This document shows positions 28,201 through 37,883 of a DNA stretch of 56,776 nt, in pieces; position 1 is the first letter of the stretch, and every line of letters starts with the position of its first letter. Made by a program: the position numbers and the translations under genes. This DNA is from Saccharomonospora azurea NA-128 (lineage in GTDB: Bacteria; Actinomycetota; Actinomycetes; Mycobacteriales; Pseudonocardiaceae). A model generated the notes under the pieces. It saw nothing but the letters and a program-made list of their open reading frames with translations. It did not search any database and was not told the DNA's origin. Where the stretch lies: the NCBI RefSeq assembly GCF_000231055.2, contig NZ_CM001466.1:3886912-3943687 (forward strand), in the 5' to 3' direction.

Positions 28201-29780
28201 CGCATGACCGTCACGGGACCGGCCTGGCTCTCCTGCGCGTCGCGCAGGCGGAGGGCGCTCACCCGGCCGTCGGCCGTCTCGACGTCGACGTGGTAGCCGC
28301 AGCCATGCCGCACCGCGGTGAGGACTCCGGCGGAGTCCCGGTCGAGCTCGATGCGGTTGTCGTTGTGGTCGCCGATCGCGGTGAGCGGGACGACCGGGCC
28401 GGACGTCGCCGAGGCGTCGAAGTGGAGGACGCGCGCCGGGTCTCGCCGGGTGATGGTGTAGCCCGTCTCGGTGCGCTCCAGCGGCCAGCGCGGCCCGGTC
28501 TGCGGCAGCACCCGCGCGCCCGGATCGGGCAGCGGGTAGACGAGGATCACGCCGTCGTCGGCGACGTAGACCACGCCCTCGGCGTCGATCTCCAGCCGCT
28601 GGTCCAGTGTGGACGCCCAGTTGCGGCCGAACAGCCGTCCGGCGCGGTAGCCCGAGATGTGGGTTCTGCGCAGAATCAGCGGGAGCACGCCGGGCAGTTG
28701 CAGGTCCGTCTGGCCGAGCACGACCTCGCCGCTGGCGATGTCCACCGGGTCGTTCTCGCACACGCGGAAGTCCTCCGGGGTGCGGGTCGTCTCCGGGTCC
28801 TGAGGTCGTGCCGAGGTGTCGTTGCCGCTGCCGGACCGGTTGGTGTTGTTTCCGCCCCCGTTGCCCGTGGTGCCGGAGGAGGAGGTGTCGCCGGTGCTGC
28901 TGCTGGAGGCGGTGTTCTGCTCCCGGGCGCTCGCCCGCTCGTCGGCCAGTCCCCGCGCGTTCTCCGACGCACTGGAGGCCGACGTGCGGAGGTCGCCGGC
29001 CGCGCTCGATGCCTGGGTGGCGCCGTCCTTCACCTGGCCCGCGCCGTCCTTGACCTGGTTGACGCCGTCGCGGACGCCACTGGCGACGGTCAGGACGTCG
29101 CTGATGCTGTCGGCGCTGCCCAGCTCCGAGAGCGCCGTGCCCACCGCCATGATGCCGTTCACGACCTCGGTGGCACCGTTGATCATGGCCTCGATGCCCG
29201 CGATGAGGTCCATGATGGCGTTGTAGATCTGGATGCCGTCGTAGACGAGCTTGACGGCGCGGCCCCAGCCGACCACCGGGATCGGCAGCATCGCCGCCGC
29301 CTCGATCAGCTTGTTGACCAGCTTCTCGATCAGAGCCAGCGCTTGGTCGCACGCACGCTTGGACCCGTCGGCGACCTTGTTGAGCGCGAAGCCGATCAGC
29401 TTGGCGGCCTGGGCGTCGGCCTCCAGACCCACGGTCCACGTGACGCTGATCAGGGTGGAGAAGCTCTCCGCCGCGGGCCCCTGCCAGGAGGGCCTCAGCT
29501 CCTCCGCCCCGGCGTTGATGTTCTGGCGTACCGCCTGCAACGCCTGGCAGACCTTGTCCCACTCGGCCGCAGCGTTGCCGATCTTCTCGAAGTCACCGGT
29601 GATCGGCGTGATGATCGAGGACACGAGGTCCTCGCCCACGACCTTCTGCCAGACCCAGTTGACGGCCTGCACCTGGAAACCGGCGTCGGCGATCGCCTGC
29701 TCGATGGCGGACTCGCCGGAGGACTCGTCGCCGCCCTGGAGGAGATCCTGTGGTTTCACGACCTCGCGGTACGCCGCCAT
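25248..29780 (-). CDS. WXG/Rhs polymorphic toxin, probable type VII substrate
   Basis: 1510 aa. Residues about 1-240 are helical and contain a W-x-G motif (SWQGPAAESF) like WXG100/LXG cargo domains, with hydrophobic helices near 160-230. A Ser/Thr/Gly/Asn linker (about 260-340) follows, then the Rhs entry domain starting DPVDIASGEVVLGQTDLQLPG. Next come many YD repeats (patterns such as YDAAGRL and YDEDGR) to about 1320. The Rhs core signature closes with YNYQRHYDPETGRYVSNDPLG and LWLDPWGL (about 1380). The last about 130 residues are a distinct tip with HFHAG and GGSHHMFY motifs, a likely nuclease or other toxin. It is preceded by an EspC-like gene (1-nt overlap) and followed by a probable immunity gene. 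Confidence 0.92.
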   Translation of the reverse strand: MAAYREVVKPQDLLQGGDESSGESAIEQAIADAGFQVQAVNWVWQKVVGEDLVSSIITPITGDFEKIGNAAAEWDKVCQALQAVRQNINAGAEELRPSWQGPAAESFSTLISVTWTVGLEADAQAAKLIGFALNKVADGSKRACDQALALIEKLVNKLIEAAAMLPIPVVGWGRAVKLVYDGIQIYNAIMDLIAGIEAMINGATEVVNGIMAVGTALSELGSADSISDVLTVASGVRDGVNQVKDGAGQVKDGATQASSAAGDLRTSASSASENARGLADERASAREQNTASSSSTGDTSSSGTTGNGGGNNTNRSGSGNDTSARPQDPETTRTPEDFRVCENDPVDIASGEVVLGQTDLQLPGVLPLILRRTHISGYRAGRLFGRNWASTLDQRLEIDAEGVVYVADDGVILVYPLPDPGARVLPQTGPRWPLERTETGYTITRRDPARVLHFDASATSGPVVPLTAIGDHNDNRIELDRDSAGVLTAVRHGCGYHVDVETADGRVSALRLRDAQESQAGPVTVMRYGYDAEGLLTDVVNSSNRAMRFQYDDEGRIVQWTDRNGEWYRYLYDAQGRCIANQGADGFLNGTFSYDTEQRTTRFTDSLGNITTYQLDERGNVAVRTDPLGATTVSEWDEHNRLLSRTDPLGRTTRYSYDADGNLTAITHPDGSQATAEYNEFGRPVVVTEPDGAVWRHSYDERGNLVAVTNPAGAVKRHTYNDRGHLVETVDEVGGTRTVRTNDAGLPLVITDPTGASLQHVRDLFGRIVETIDPLGARTRFRYNIEGKVVARTDPHGATEQWHYDGEGNTVSYVDAMGRTTRYESTHFDLPRRQVLPDGSWVEYDYDTALRPTNVRTSSGLVWTYTYDAAGRVVEERDFDGRILRYTYDAAGRLTSRTNGAGEVTTFTYDERDRVRERDAAGAVSHFEFDPMGRLLRAVNDDADVTLRRDVLGRVLSETVNGRISRYAYDAAGRRTYRLTPTGNETSWAYNVNHRPTTLHTAGRSLTFGYDAAGREIERVVDTGTVLAQSWTPGHRLLSQTISALPAPGRPGPVAPMARILQERTFHYQPDGHLTGVDDRLAGARRFTLDPVGRITGVTGRNWREHYSYDALGNITAASWPGTDTAGPRQYAGNRVQTAGSVRYHHDAQGRLVRREKTRLSRKPEIWHYTWNAEDRLVGVTTPDGARWRYRYDALGRRIAKQRLSPDGGVAEETAFTWDGTLLAEQAHSTGHATTWNWAPGSFRPLTQVTRVRANTAAREWIDQQFYSIVTDLVGTPTELVDAHGRLAWHARRSVWGDTVAEPAAAMPTSMPTSMPVSMPLRFPGQYHDAESGLHYNYQRHYDPETGRYVSNDPLGLAPAANPSAYVPNPTLWLDPWGLAACNTYYQTREEAMNAAYDRAGIPQGTEPDAAWEVGNDYTRYGEPNYRHSEDLGTHGRYMQFETENGSRVIAEHTSDPNAPGPHFHAGQPKGDPSREGVDFGWSTASNNDIERYSQIGGSHHMFYGVTPPS

Positions 29781-30133
29781 CAGGCACTCCCCACCGAGAA
29801 GTCACCGGAACCGTCGACCAGGCTGCCGAGCCGGTCCATCTCGGAGCGTGAGGCCTCGTCGCGGGCCTCGTACTGGTCGGCCGCGGTGAGGAGGTTGTCG
29901 CGGACCTCGCCCATCTTGCCGCTCGCGAAGTCCAATGTGTCGGCGTACAGCCCGACGACGCCGGTGACCACGGGCGCGAGCAGCGCCAGCAGCCCGGTGT
30001 AGCCGCTCGTGTCGCCGCCCTTCTCGGTGGCGTGCCGGCTGATCGCCGACAGGTGGTCCGCCTGCTGACTCAACAGTTCGGCGCAGCCGCGCAGCTCCGC
30101 GGGTTCGACATGATGGCCGCCGCCGTTCGACAT
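29780..30133 (-). CDS. EspC/WXG100-like ESX-associated protein
   Basis: A 117-aa, small, helical, soluble protein of the ESX-1 EspC/DUF2580 type. It has an N-terminal VEPAELRGCAELLSQQADHL helix, a central Gly-rich turn, then a second helix ending RSEMDRLGSLV. Its stop overlaps the toxin ATG by 1 nt, so the two are co-translated. By analogy with known WXG-toxin pairs it would be the helical partner or chaperone targeting the toxin to a type VII system; no ESX machinery genes are in this window. ATG 30133. Confidence 0.8.
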   Translation of the reverse strand: MSNGGGHHVEPAELRGCAELLSQQADHLSAISRHATEKGGDTSGYTGLLALLAPVVTGVVGLYADTLDFASGKMGEVRDNLLTAADQYEARDEASRSEMDRLGSLVDGSGDFSVGSA

Positions 30134-30242
30134 GGTGCATCCCCCAGTGACATCGACGCGATCTCCGATGTGACGTGCTCACGCGGCATCGGTTCCCGAA
30201 AGGGGCACATCGTGAGCGGGCGTTACTCTACGCTGCCCGCCC

Positions 30243-30869
30243 ATGACGGTTCACAACAACGACGGATTCGACGCACCGACGACGGCGTTTGCGACCGACG
30301 CCTTCGACGACAGCGGGTTCACCACTCCGGACGCGGTCGCCGGCGGGACGGGAACGGAGCCCGAACGCCCGGCCGAGTCGATGCACGGGGGAGTCGACTT
30401 CGGGCTCTTCGTCATCCGGATCGCGGTCGGCGGCCTCATGATCGCCCACGGCCTGCAGAAGCTCGGTCTGCTCGGCGGTCCCGGTATCGACGGCTTCGCG
30501 CAGGCTCTCACGGCGATGGGGTTCAGCGACCAGACGACGCTGCTCGCGTGGGTCACCGCACTGTCGGAAGTGGGCGGTGGCGCGCTGCTGGTCCTGGGAC
30601 TGTTCACGCCGTTCGGCGCGGCGGCCGTGCTCGGTGTGCTCGCGAACGCGGTCTACGGGAAGCTGGAGAGCGGCTTCTTCGCCGCGACGGGCGGGTTCGA
30701 GTTCGACCTGCTGATCGCGGTGGTCGCGTTCGCGTTGCTCTTCACCGGTGCGGGGCGGGTGTCGCTCGACAAGAACACCCCGTGGCGGCGCAAGCCGTGG
30801 CCGCTCGGGCTGGTCTCGCTGGTGATCGCCGCCGGGCTGACGACGGCCGTCATCGTGCTGTTCCGGTGA
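30243..30869 (+). CDS. DoxX family membrane protein
   Basis: A 208-aa protein. A disordered acidic N-terminus (about 50 residues, Asp/Thr rich) precedes a four-helix DoxX core: FGLFVIRIAVGGLMIAHGLQKL, then helices around 98-116, 121-140 and 160-180, with a C-terminal hydrophobic helix. The family is linked to thiol redox and superoxide handling; the positional counterpart Rv3005c forms a membrane complex with SodA and SseA. ATG 30243. It is divergent from the EspC-like gene and convergent with ilvD, from which a strong hairpin separates it. Confidence 0.85.
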   Translation: MTVHNNDGFDAPTTAFATDAFDDSGFTTPDAVAGGTGTEPERPAESMHGGVDFGLFVIRIAVGGLMIAHGLQKLGLLGGPGIDGFAQALTAMGFSDQTTLLAWVTALSEVGGGALLVLGLFTPFGAAAVLGVLANAVYGKLESGFFAATGGFEFDLLIAVVAFALLFTGAGRVSLDKNTPWRRKPWPLGLVSLVIAAGLTTAVIVLFR

Positions 30870-30872
30870 GGA

Positions 30873-30907
30873 CGTGGGGGCGAGCGGCGAACCGGGTCGC
30901 CCCCACG
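30873..30907. terminator. bidirectional hairpin between doxX and ilvD
   Basis: CGTGGGGGCGA (30873-30883) and TCGCCCCCACG (30897-30907) form a perfect 11-bp stem between two convergent genes. There is no U-run, as is common for actinobacterial terminators. Confidence 0.7.
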
Positions 30908-30915
30908 CCCTCCGC

Positions 30916-32760
30916 TCACTTGTCCGGGTTGCGCACGGCGCCGGTGTCGGCGGAGGTGGCCATCCGCGCGTAGGCCCGCAGCGCGGCGGTGACCGGGCGC
31001 TCCCGGTTCACCGGCTGCCACGGCTTCTCGGACGCCTCCATCTTGGCGCGGCGCTCGGCGAGCACCTCGTCGTCGACGAGCAGTTCGAGCTTGCGCTCGT
31101 GCACGTCGATGAGGATCTCGTCACCGGTCTCCACGAGCCCGATCGTGCCGCCCGCGGCGGCCTCGGGCGAGATGTGGCCCACGGAGATGCCCGACGACCC
31201 GCCGGAGAAGCGGCCGTCGGTGATGAGCGCACACACCTTGCCGAGTCCCGCGCCCTTGAGGAACGCCGTCGGGTGCAGCATCTCCTGCATGCCCGGCCCG
31301 CCCGCGGGGCCCTCGTAGCGGACGACGACGACCTCGCCCGGCTGCACTTCCTTGTTCAGGATGGCCGACACGGCCTCCTCCTGGCTGTCCACCACCCGGG
31401 CGGGGCCGGAGAAGCGCCACAGTTCCTCGTCGATGCCCGCGGACTTGATCACGGCGCCGTTCTCGGCGAGGTTGCCCCGGAGGACCGTGAGACCACCGCT
31501 GGCCGTGTAGGCGTGGGCGACGTCACGGATGCAGCCGTTCGCGGCGTCGGTGTCCAGCGACGACCACCGGTTCGAGGTCGAGAACGCCTCAGTGGTGCGC
31601 ACTCCGCCCGGGGCGGCGTGGAAGAGCTCCAGTGCGCGTTCCGACGCCGAGCCGCTCCGGATGTCCCACGTGGACAGCCACTCCTCCAGCGTGGCCGCGT
31701 GGATCGCGTGCACGTCGGTGTTGAGGAACCCGCCCCGGTGGAGTTCGCCGAGGATCGCGGGGATTCCGCCGGCGCGGTGCACGTCCTCCATGTGGTAGTC
31801 GGAGTTCGGGGACACCTTGGACAGACAGGGGACCTCGCGGCCGATCCGGTCGATGTCGTCGAGCGTGAAGTCGATCTCGCCTTCCTGCGCGGCGGCGAGG
31901 ATGTGCAGGACCGTGTTGGTGGACCCGCCCATCGCCATGTCGAGCGCCATGGCGTTCTCGAAGGCCTGCTTGGTGGCGATGGAGCGGGGGAGAGCGGACT
32001 CGTCGTCCTCGCCGTACCAGCGCTTCGCCAGGTCGACGACCGTCCGGCCCGCCTCGGTGAACAGCTCCCGGCGCGCGGTGTGGGTCGCGAGCGTCGAGCC
32101 GTTCCCGGGCAGGGAGAGGCCGAGCGCCTCGGTGAGGCAGTTCATGGAGTTGGCGGTGAACATGCCGGAGCACGACCCGCACGTCGGGCAGGCCGACTGC
32201 TCCACAATCGACAGTCCTTCGTCGTCGACGGAGGAGTTGGCCGACGCCGAGATCGCGGTGATGAGGTCGGTGGGCGCGTGGGCGACACCGTCGACGACCA
32301 CCGCCTTGCCCGCCTCCATGGGCCCGCCGGAGACGAACACGGCCGGGATGTTGAGCCGCATGGCGGCGTTGAGCATCCCCGGAGTGATCTTGTCGCAGTT
32401 CGAGATGCACACCAGGGCGTCCGCCTGGTGAGCGTTGGCCATGTACTCGACCGAGTCGGCGATGATCTCGCGTGAGGGCAGCGAGTAGAGCATGCCGCTG
32501 TGCCCCATGGCGATGCCGTCGTCCACGGCGATGGTGTGGAACTCGCGGGGCACGCCTCCGGCCTCACGGACGGCCTCGGCGACGACCTCACCGAGGTCCT
32601 TGAGGTGCACGTGTCCCGGCACGAACTGGGTGTAGGAGTTGGCGATGGCGACGATGGGCTTGCCGAAGTCGCTGTCGGTCATGCCGGTGGCGCGCCACAG
32701 GGAGCGAGCTCCCGCGGCGTTGCGGCCGTGGGTCGTGGTTCGGGAACGCAGAGCAGGCAT
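30916..32760 (-). CDS. ilvD: dihydroxy-acid dehydratase
   Basis: Dehydrates 2,3-dihydroxy-isovalerate/3-methylvalerate in the common Val/Ile pathway, using an Fe-S cluster. 614 aa, full length. The cluster cysteines are in [11 protein letters not shown] and [17 protein letters not shown]. The family signature RFSGGSSG and the C-terminal region [18 protein letters not shown] are present. ATG 32760 is supported by [19 protein letters not shown], the conserved actinobacterial IlvD N-terminus. It lies on the opposite strand to the nearby ilvBNC operon and carries no leader-peptide attenuator of its own. Confidence 0.97.
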   Translation of the reverse strand: MPALRSRTTTHGRNAAGARSLWRATGMTDSDFGKPIVAIANSYTQFVPGHVHLKDLGEVVAEAVREAGGVPREFHTIAVDDGIAMGHSGMLYSLPSREIIADSVEYMANAHQADALVCISNCDKITPGMLNAAMRLNIPAVFVSGGPMEAGKAVVVDGVAHAPTDLITAISASANSSVDDEGLSIVEQSACPTCGSCSGMFTANSMNCLTEALGLSLPGNGSTLATHTARRELFTEAGRTVVDLAKRWYGEDDESALPRSIATKQAFENAMALDMAMGGSTNTVLHILAAAQEGEIDFTLDDIDRIGREVPCLSKVSPNSDYHMEDVHRAGGIPAILGELHRGGFLNTDVHAIHAATLEEWLSTWDIRSGSASERALELFHAAPGGVRTTEAFSTSNRWSSLDTDAANGCIRDVAHAYTASGGLTVLRGNLAENGAVIKSAGIDEELWRFSGPARVVDSQEEAVSAILNKEVQPGEVVVVRYEGPAGGPGMQEMLHPTAFLKGAGLGKVCALITDGRFSGGSSGISVGHISPEAAAGGTIGLVETGDEILIDVHERKLELLVDDEVLAERRAKMEASEKPWQPVNRERPVTAALRAYARMATSADTGAVRNPDK

Positions 32761-32809
32761 GAGCCGACTCTACGCCCGCCCACCAGGTGGGAAGCCGCCG
32801 GTCGGGGTG

Positions 32810-33394
32810 CTAGCGAGCGTCCCGGTCCTCGGACACGGTGTCGTCGGTCCGGTCGCTCTCCGGGTTCTCGCCTGCTCGGGCGTCGGTGGCGCCCTCCGCG
32901 TCACTCCCCGCGGCGCCCGTGCCGTCCTCGTTCTTCTCCGGTTCGTCGGCGGGCTCGGACAGCAGACCCGACGGGTCGGGGACCCGGCCTTCGCTGACGA
33001 GCGAGAGCACGGGCAGGTGCCGCGTGCGCACGGACGGCAGGGCCACCTTCGTGTCGTCGCTCAGCACCGCGACGACCGACGCCTTGGGTGTGAGGGAGAA
33101 GCCCTTGAGCGCGTCCCACGGGAGTTGCCGGGTGCCGAGCATCGTGCGCACCTCCAGGCCGTCGCGGGTGGCCACCGTGCGCGTCCGCATGATCCAGACC
33201 GCCACGGCGATCGGCACGATGAGCAGCGGCAGGAGGTAGGGCAGCGTGGCGGCGAAGGGGAACATGCACATGAAGAGCATCAACACGCCGATCAGGGCGG
33301 TCCCCGGGATGCGGAAGACGGCCCGGTGGCCCTTCTCGGGAGTCTGAACGCCGGTCGTATCGTCGCCGGTGGTGCCGTGCTGTTCCGCAGTCAT
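32810..33394 (-). CDS. PH-domain membrane protein (Cfp6-like)
   Basis: 194 aa. A short N-terminus is followed by two membrane helices (ALIGVLMLFMCMFPFAATLP and LLPLLIVPIAVAVWIM). A bacterial PH-like domain then follows (VATRDGLEVRTMLGTRQLPWDALKGF to about residue 140), and the tail is disordered and acidic. It corresponds in position to Rv3004 (cfp6), which is annotated as having a PH domain and sits next to ilvB. ATG 33394; the longer upstream frame has poor coding character. Function unknown. Confidence 0.8.
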   Translation of the reverse strand: MTAEQHGTTGDDTTGVQTPEKGHRAVFRIPGTALIGVLMLFMCMFPFAATLPYLLPLLIVPIAVAVWIMRTRTVATRDGLEVRTMLGTRQLPWDALKGFSLTPKASVVAVLSDDTKVALPSVRTRHLPVLSLVSEGRVPDPSGLLSEPADEPEKNEDGTGAAGSDAEGATDARAGENPESDRTDDTVSEDRDAR

Positions 33395-33514
33395 GGTCGT
33401 GTCCTGCTCTCGTTCCGCCACACCTCTGATGGTGCACCGCAGGCGGGCCGCAGTGCCATCCGGGGGCGTCCGATTGTCGGTAGGTCCAGTATTCGGGATC
33501 ACCATCCCGCAGAG

Positions 33515-33544
33515 TTGACACCTCTCGATGAAGACCGTTAACGT
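33515..33544 (+). promoter_or_regulatory. ilvBNC promoter (-35 TTGACA, -10 TAACGT)
   Basis: TTGACA at 33515-33520 and TAACGT at 33539-33544 are 18 bp apart, a near-consensus vegetative promoter. The predicted start site, about 7 nt past the -10, falls at 33551-33552, on the GTG of the leader peptide, so the transcript would be leaderless. Confidence 0.75.
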
Positions 33545-33551
33545 CGAGGCC

Positions 33552-33599
33552 GTGACATCGCAGCTCGTTCTCGTAATTCCTCCGCGCGTCGACGCGTAG
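33552..33599 (+). CDS. ilvBNC leader peptide
   Basis: A 15-codon ORF starting GTG 33552: [15 protein letters not shown], then TAG. The run Leu-Val-Leu-Val-Ile contains all three branched-chain amino acids made with help of the operon downstream, the hallmark of ribosome-mediated attenuation. It is too short for automatic gene calling. Its last codons lie in the first arm of the following hairpin, and the promoter position suggests leaderless translation. Confidence 0.85.
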   Translation: MTSQLVLVIPPRVDA

Positions 33600-33664
33600 G
33601 GGAACGTTTCTCTGCGTCGACGCGCGACCCTCGTGCGACCACACCTGGTCGGCGAGGGTTTTTT
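33583..33664 (+). promoter_or_regulatory. ilvB leader: ilvBNC transcription attenuator
   Basis: Two mutually complementary segments (GCGCGTCGACGC at about 33584-33595 and GCGTCGACGCGC at about 33614-33625) are followed by an intrinsic terminator. Its stem pairs ACCCTCG with CGAGGGT and CGACC with GGTCG (33627-33659), and a T-run follows at 33659-33664. With the Leu/Val/Ile leader peptide this should end transcription when charged tRNAs are plentiful. I did not resolve which segment acts as the antiterminator. Confidence 0.85.
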
Positions 33665-33781
33665 GTTGCGCGGACCACGTCGGAGAAGCCGCATCACCAG
33701 CGAGAACGACAGCCCCGACCGGCACGAACATCGAGACGAACACCAACCCAACCACCGGACAAACCCACGAGGCGAGAACCG

Positions 33782-35644
33782 ATGACTAGCGCCACCTCGC
33801 GATCGGACACGACCGCCGGGACGACTTCCCCCGCGGCGTCGCCCGGCCACTCAGGACCCCGTCCCAAGCCGACTCCGCCCGCAGGAACCCCCGTTCGGGT
33901 GACGGGCGCGCAGTCGCTCGTACGGTCCCTCGAGGCCGTCGGCGTCGAGGTGGTCTTCGGCATTCCCGGTGGCACCATCCTTCCCGCCTACGACCCGCTG
34001 CTCGACTCCACCAAGGTGCGGCACGTCCTCGTGCGGCACGAGCAGGGCGCGGGCCACGCCGCGACCGGGTACGCGCAGGCGACCGGCAAGGTCGGCGTGT
34101 GCATGGCCACGTCCGGCCCTGGGGCGACCAACCTGGTGACCCCGCTGGCGGACGCGAACATGGACTCGGTGCCCGTGGTCGCCATCACCGGACAGCAGAC
34201 GCGCGGCCTCATCGGCACGGACGCCTTCCAGGAAGCCGACATCTGCGGCATCACCATGCCGATCACCAAGCACAACTTCCTCGTCACCGAGCCCGCCGAC
34301 ATCCCGAGGGTGATCGCCGAGGCGTTCCACCTCGCGAGCACGGGCCGCCCCGGCCCGGTCCTGGTGGACATCCCCAAGGACGTGCTGCAGGAGACGACGT
34401 CGTTCGCGTGGCCGCCCGAGATGCACCTGCCGGGCTACCGGCCCACGCTGCGTCCGCACGGCAAGCAGGTCCGGGAGGCGGCTCGCCTGATCACGCAGGC
34501 CCGGCGCCCGGTGTTCTACGTCGGTGGCGGCGTGCTCAAGGCCGGTGCGTCGGAGCAGCTGCGGGAGCTGGCCGAGCTGACGGGCATCCCGGTGGTGACG
34601 ACCCTGATGGCGCGGGGCGCGTTCCCCGACTCCCACCGGCAGCACCTCGGCATGCCCGGCATGCATGGCTCCGTGGCGGCGGTCGCCGCCATGCAGCGCG
34701 CCGACCTGCTCGTGGCGCTGGGCGCACGGTTCGACGACCGGGTCACGGGCCGGCTGGAGTCGTTCGCGCCCGACGCGCAGGTGGTGCACGCCGACATCGA
34801 CCCGGCGGAGATCTCGAAGAACCGCAAGGCCGACGTGCCGATCGTGGGCGACTGCGCCGAGATCATCACCGAGCTGGTCGACGCGGTGAAGGCCGAGACC
34901 GCGAACAGCGGCACGGCCGACCTGTCCGCGTGGTGGCTGCAGCTCGACTCGTGGCGCGACACGTTCCCCGCCGGATACGAGTGGCCCGCGGACGGCACGC
35001 TGGCGCCGCAGTACGTCATCGAGCGCATCGGCGCGCTCGTGGGTCCCGACGCCATCTACACGGCCGGGGTCGGGCAGCACCAGATGTGGGCGGCGCAGTT
35101 CGTCAAGTACGAGCAGCCCCGGACGTGGATCAACTCCGGCGGCCTCGGGACCATGGGCTACGCCGTGCCCGCGGCCATGGGCGCCCAGTTCGGCAGGCCC
35201 GACAAGCAGGTGTGGGCCATCGACGGCGACGGCTGCTTCCAGATGACGAACCAGGAACTCGCCACGTGCGCCATCGAGGGAGCGCCCATCAAGGTGGCCG
35301 TCATCAACAACGGCAACCTCGGCATGGTGCGGCAGTGGCAGAACCTCTTCTACTCGGAGCGGTACTCCAACACCGACCTCGGCACGCACAAGCACCGCAT
35401 CCCGGACTTCGCGCTCCTCGGCGAGGCGCTGGGCTGTGCGGGGCTGCGGTGCGACACGAAGGAGTCGGTCGACGACACCATCCGGCGGGCCATGGAGATC
35501 AACGACCGTCCGGTCGTGATCGACTTCGTGGTCGGCAAGGACGCCCAGGTGTGGCCGATGGTCGCCGCGGGCACGGGCAACGACGAGATCATGGCGGCGC
35601 GGGGGATCCGACCGCTGTTCGACGAGGACGAGGTGTCGCAGTGA
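33782..35644 (+). CDS. ilvB: acetolactate synthase catalytic subunit
   Basis: ThDP enzyme joining two pyruvates, or pyruvate plus 2-ketobutyrate, as the first common step of Val/Leu/Ile synthesis. 620 aa with an N-terminal low-complexity extension of about 35 residues. It has the catalytic Glu in [15 protein letters not shown] (about 86), central FAD-binding domain regions ([15 protein letters not shown] and onward) and the ThDP-Mg motif [16 protein letters not shown] (about 481). ATG 33782 follows the attenuator by about 115 nt. ilvN follows after 40 nt and ilvC 42 nt later, so all three respond to the leader. Confidence 0.97.
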   Translation: MTSATSRSDTTAGTTSPAASPGHSGPRPKPTPPAGTPVRVTGAQSLVRSLEAVGVEVVFGIPGGTILPAYDPLLDSTKVRHVLVRHEQGAGHAATGYAQATGKVGVCMATSGPGATNLVTPLADANMDSVPVVAITGQQTRGLIGTDAFQEADICGITMPITKHNFLVTEPADIPRVIAEAFHLASTGRPGPVLVDIPKDVLQETTSFAWPPEMHLPGYRPTLRPHGKQVREAARLITQARRPVFYVGGGVLKAGASEQLRELAELTGIPVVTTLMARGAFPDSHRQHLGMPGMHGSVAAVAAMQRADLLVALGARFDDRVTGRLESFAPDAQVVHADIDPAEISKNRKADVPIVGDCAEIITELVDAVKAETANSGTADLSAWWLQLDSWRDTFPAGYEWPADGTLAPQYVIERIGALVGPDAIYTAGVGQHQMWAAQFVKYEQPRTWINSGGLGTMGYAVPAAMGAQFGRPDKQVWAIDGDGCFQMTNQELATCAIEGAPIKVAVINNGNLGMVRQWQNLFYSERYSNTDLGTHKHRIPDFALLGEALGCAGLRCDTKESVDDTIRRAMEINDRPVVIDFVVGKDAQVWPMVAAGTGNDEIMAARGIRPLFDEDEVSQ

Positions 35645-35684
35645 GGCCTGCTCACACCGGACAGCGAAAGGAACGGAAGCGCCC

Positions 35685-36191
35685 ATGAGCAACCACACGT
35701 TGAGCGTCCTGGTCGAGAACGTGCCGGGCGTGCTCGCCAGGGTGTCGGGCCTGTTCTCCCGGCGTGGCTTCAACATCGAATCGCTTGCCGTGGGACCCAC
35801 GGAGAATCCCGAGGTGTCCCGGATGACGATCGTGGTCGCCGTCGAGGAACAACCACTCGAACAGGTGACCAAGCAGCTCAACAAGCTCGTCAACGTCATC
35901 AAGATCGTGGAACTCAGCTCGTCCCAGTCGGTGCAGCGGGAACTGCTGCTCGTCAAGGTGAGGGCCGACGCCACGGTGCGGAGTCAGGTGCTGGAGACCG
36001 TTCAGTTGTTCCGCGCGAAGGTCGTCGACGTGTCGCCGGAAGCGCTGACGATCGAGGCCACCGGCACCGCGGACAAGATCAACGCATTGCTGCGCATGCT
36101 GGAGCCGTACGGCGTGCGTGAGCTCGTGAAGTCGGGCATGGTCGCGGTGGGCCGGGGCGCCCGCTCGATCACGGCGACGGCGACCCGCTGA
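35685..36191 (+). CDS. ilvN: acetolactate synthase regulatory subunit
   Basis: A 168-aa ACT-domain subunit conferring valine feedback control on IlvB. Its N-terminus HTLSVLVENVPGVLARVSGLFSRRGFNIESL is the classic ACT motif, with the Val-binding NVPGVL loop. A second ACT-like half with EALTIEATG follows and the C-terminus is GVRELVKSG. ATG 35685, with GAAAGGAACGGAAG upstream serving as ribosome site. Between ilvB and ilvC in one operon. Confidence 0.96.
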   Translation: MSNHTLSVLVENVPGVLARVSGLFSRRGFNIESLAVGPTENPEVSRMTIVVAVEEQPLEQVTKQLNKLVNVIKIVELSSSQSVQRELLLVKVRADATVRSQVLETVQLFRAKVVDVSPEALTIEATGTADKINALLRMLEPYGVRELVKSGMVAVGRGARSITATATR

Positions 36192-37247
<1,056 letters not shown>

Positions 37248-37270
37248 TCCGACACCTGATCTGACGCCGC

Positions 37271-37309
37271 CGTCGGGGCCCGGAGCACGACGTGTCCCGG
37301 GCCCCGACG
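37271..37309 (+). terminator. ilvBNC terminator hairpin
   Basis: CGTCGGGGCCCGG (37271-37283) pairs perfectly with CCGGGCCCCGACG (37297-37309) across a 13-nt loop, 23 nt after the ilvC stop. No U-run follows. Confidence 0.75.
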
Positions 37310-37375
37310 GGCGTCGTTTCCCGGAGGCCGTTCCCGAGTGTCCGTGCGGGACGGTATGTCCTACCGTGGCGCCCC

Positions 37376-37654
37376 ATGACGAACGATTCCCTTGTCATCG
37401 ACGACAAGTCCGGCGTGCGCGACGAACTCGACCTCTCCGGTGCGCTGTGGCGGAGTCTTCCCGGGCTGGCTGCCGAGTCCGACGACGCGGGCGGCACCCT
37501 GGAGTACGCCTTCGTCACCCACAGCGATGCGGTGACGTACGTGGCGCTGCGGCAGGGCACCGGCACGGACGCCACGGTGCTGGTCTTCACGCCGTCCGAA
37601 TGGGACGCCTTCCTCCTCGGCACCCGGGCCGGAGAGTTCGACCGTCCGTACTGA
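37376..37654 (+). CDS. DUF397-family protein
   Basis: A 92-aa small protein. The family's C-terminal motif VLVFTPSEWDAFLLGTRAGEF is clear, after VTYVALRQGTG; the N-terminal part (LDLSGALWRSLPG) is divergent from the usual KSSYS form. DUF397 proteins are widespread in actinomycetes, usually beside helix-turn-helix regulators of differentiation, but no regulator is adjacent here. ATG 37376 has no ribosome site and a possible TACCGT -10 box just upstream, so it may be leaderless. It stands alone between ilvC and serA. Confidence 0.75.
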   Translation: MTNDSLVIDDKSGVRDELDLSGALWRSLPGLAAESDDAGGTLEYAFVTHSDAVTYVALRQGTGTDATVLVFTPSEWDAFLLGTRAGEFDRPY

Positions 37655-37675
37655 ACCGCTCACGCTTTCGGTCGG

Positions 37676-37701
37676 CGTGTCCGCGTTCCCGCGCGGACAC
37701 G
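37676..37701 (+). repeat. inverted pair of the 21-bp repeat core
   Basis: CGTGTCCGCG (37676-37685) and CGCGGACACG (37692-37701) are exact reverse complements with a 6-nt spacer, i.e. one + and one - copy of the core found in arrays A, B and D. It lies 22 nt after the DUF397 stop and could act as a terminator stem. Confidence 0.8.
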
Positions 37702-37883
37702 AGCCGTGGCCCGCTCGTCCGGTGCACAGTGTGGGAAACGTTGCCCCAGCGCGTCTTTTCGCCGCCGACGTATTGCGGCGGCGGGGCCGTCCAGGACTAG
37801 ACTCCGAGCTTCGAGGACACAGTGTCGTGGCCTGCCAATGAGCGTCTGCGAATGGCCCCAATTCCTGAGACGAAAGGCGCATC

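Noticed and set aside
25278-30002. Plus-strand open frame of 1574 codons antisense to the Rhs toxin
   Set aside because: Highly Val/Arg/Gly-rich pseudo-protein without motifs; long antisense frames are expected in GC-rich DNA. The minus strand shows clear Rhs repeats.
33851-35974. Minus-strand open frame of 707 codons over ilvB
   Set aside because: Antisense shadow of a definite gene.
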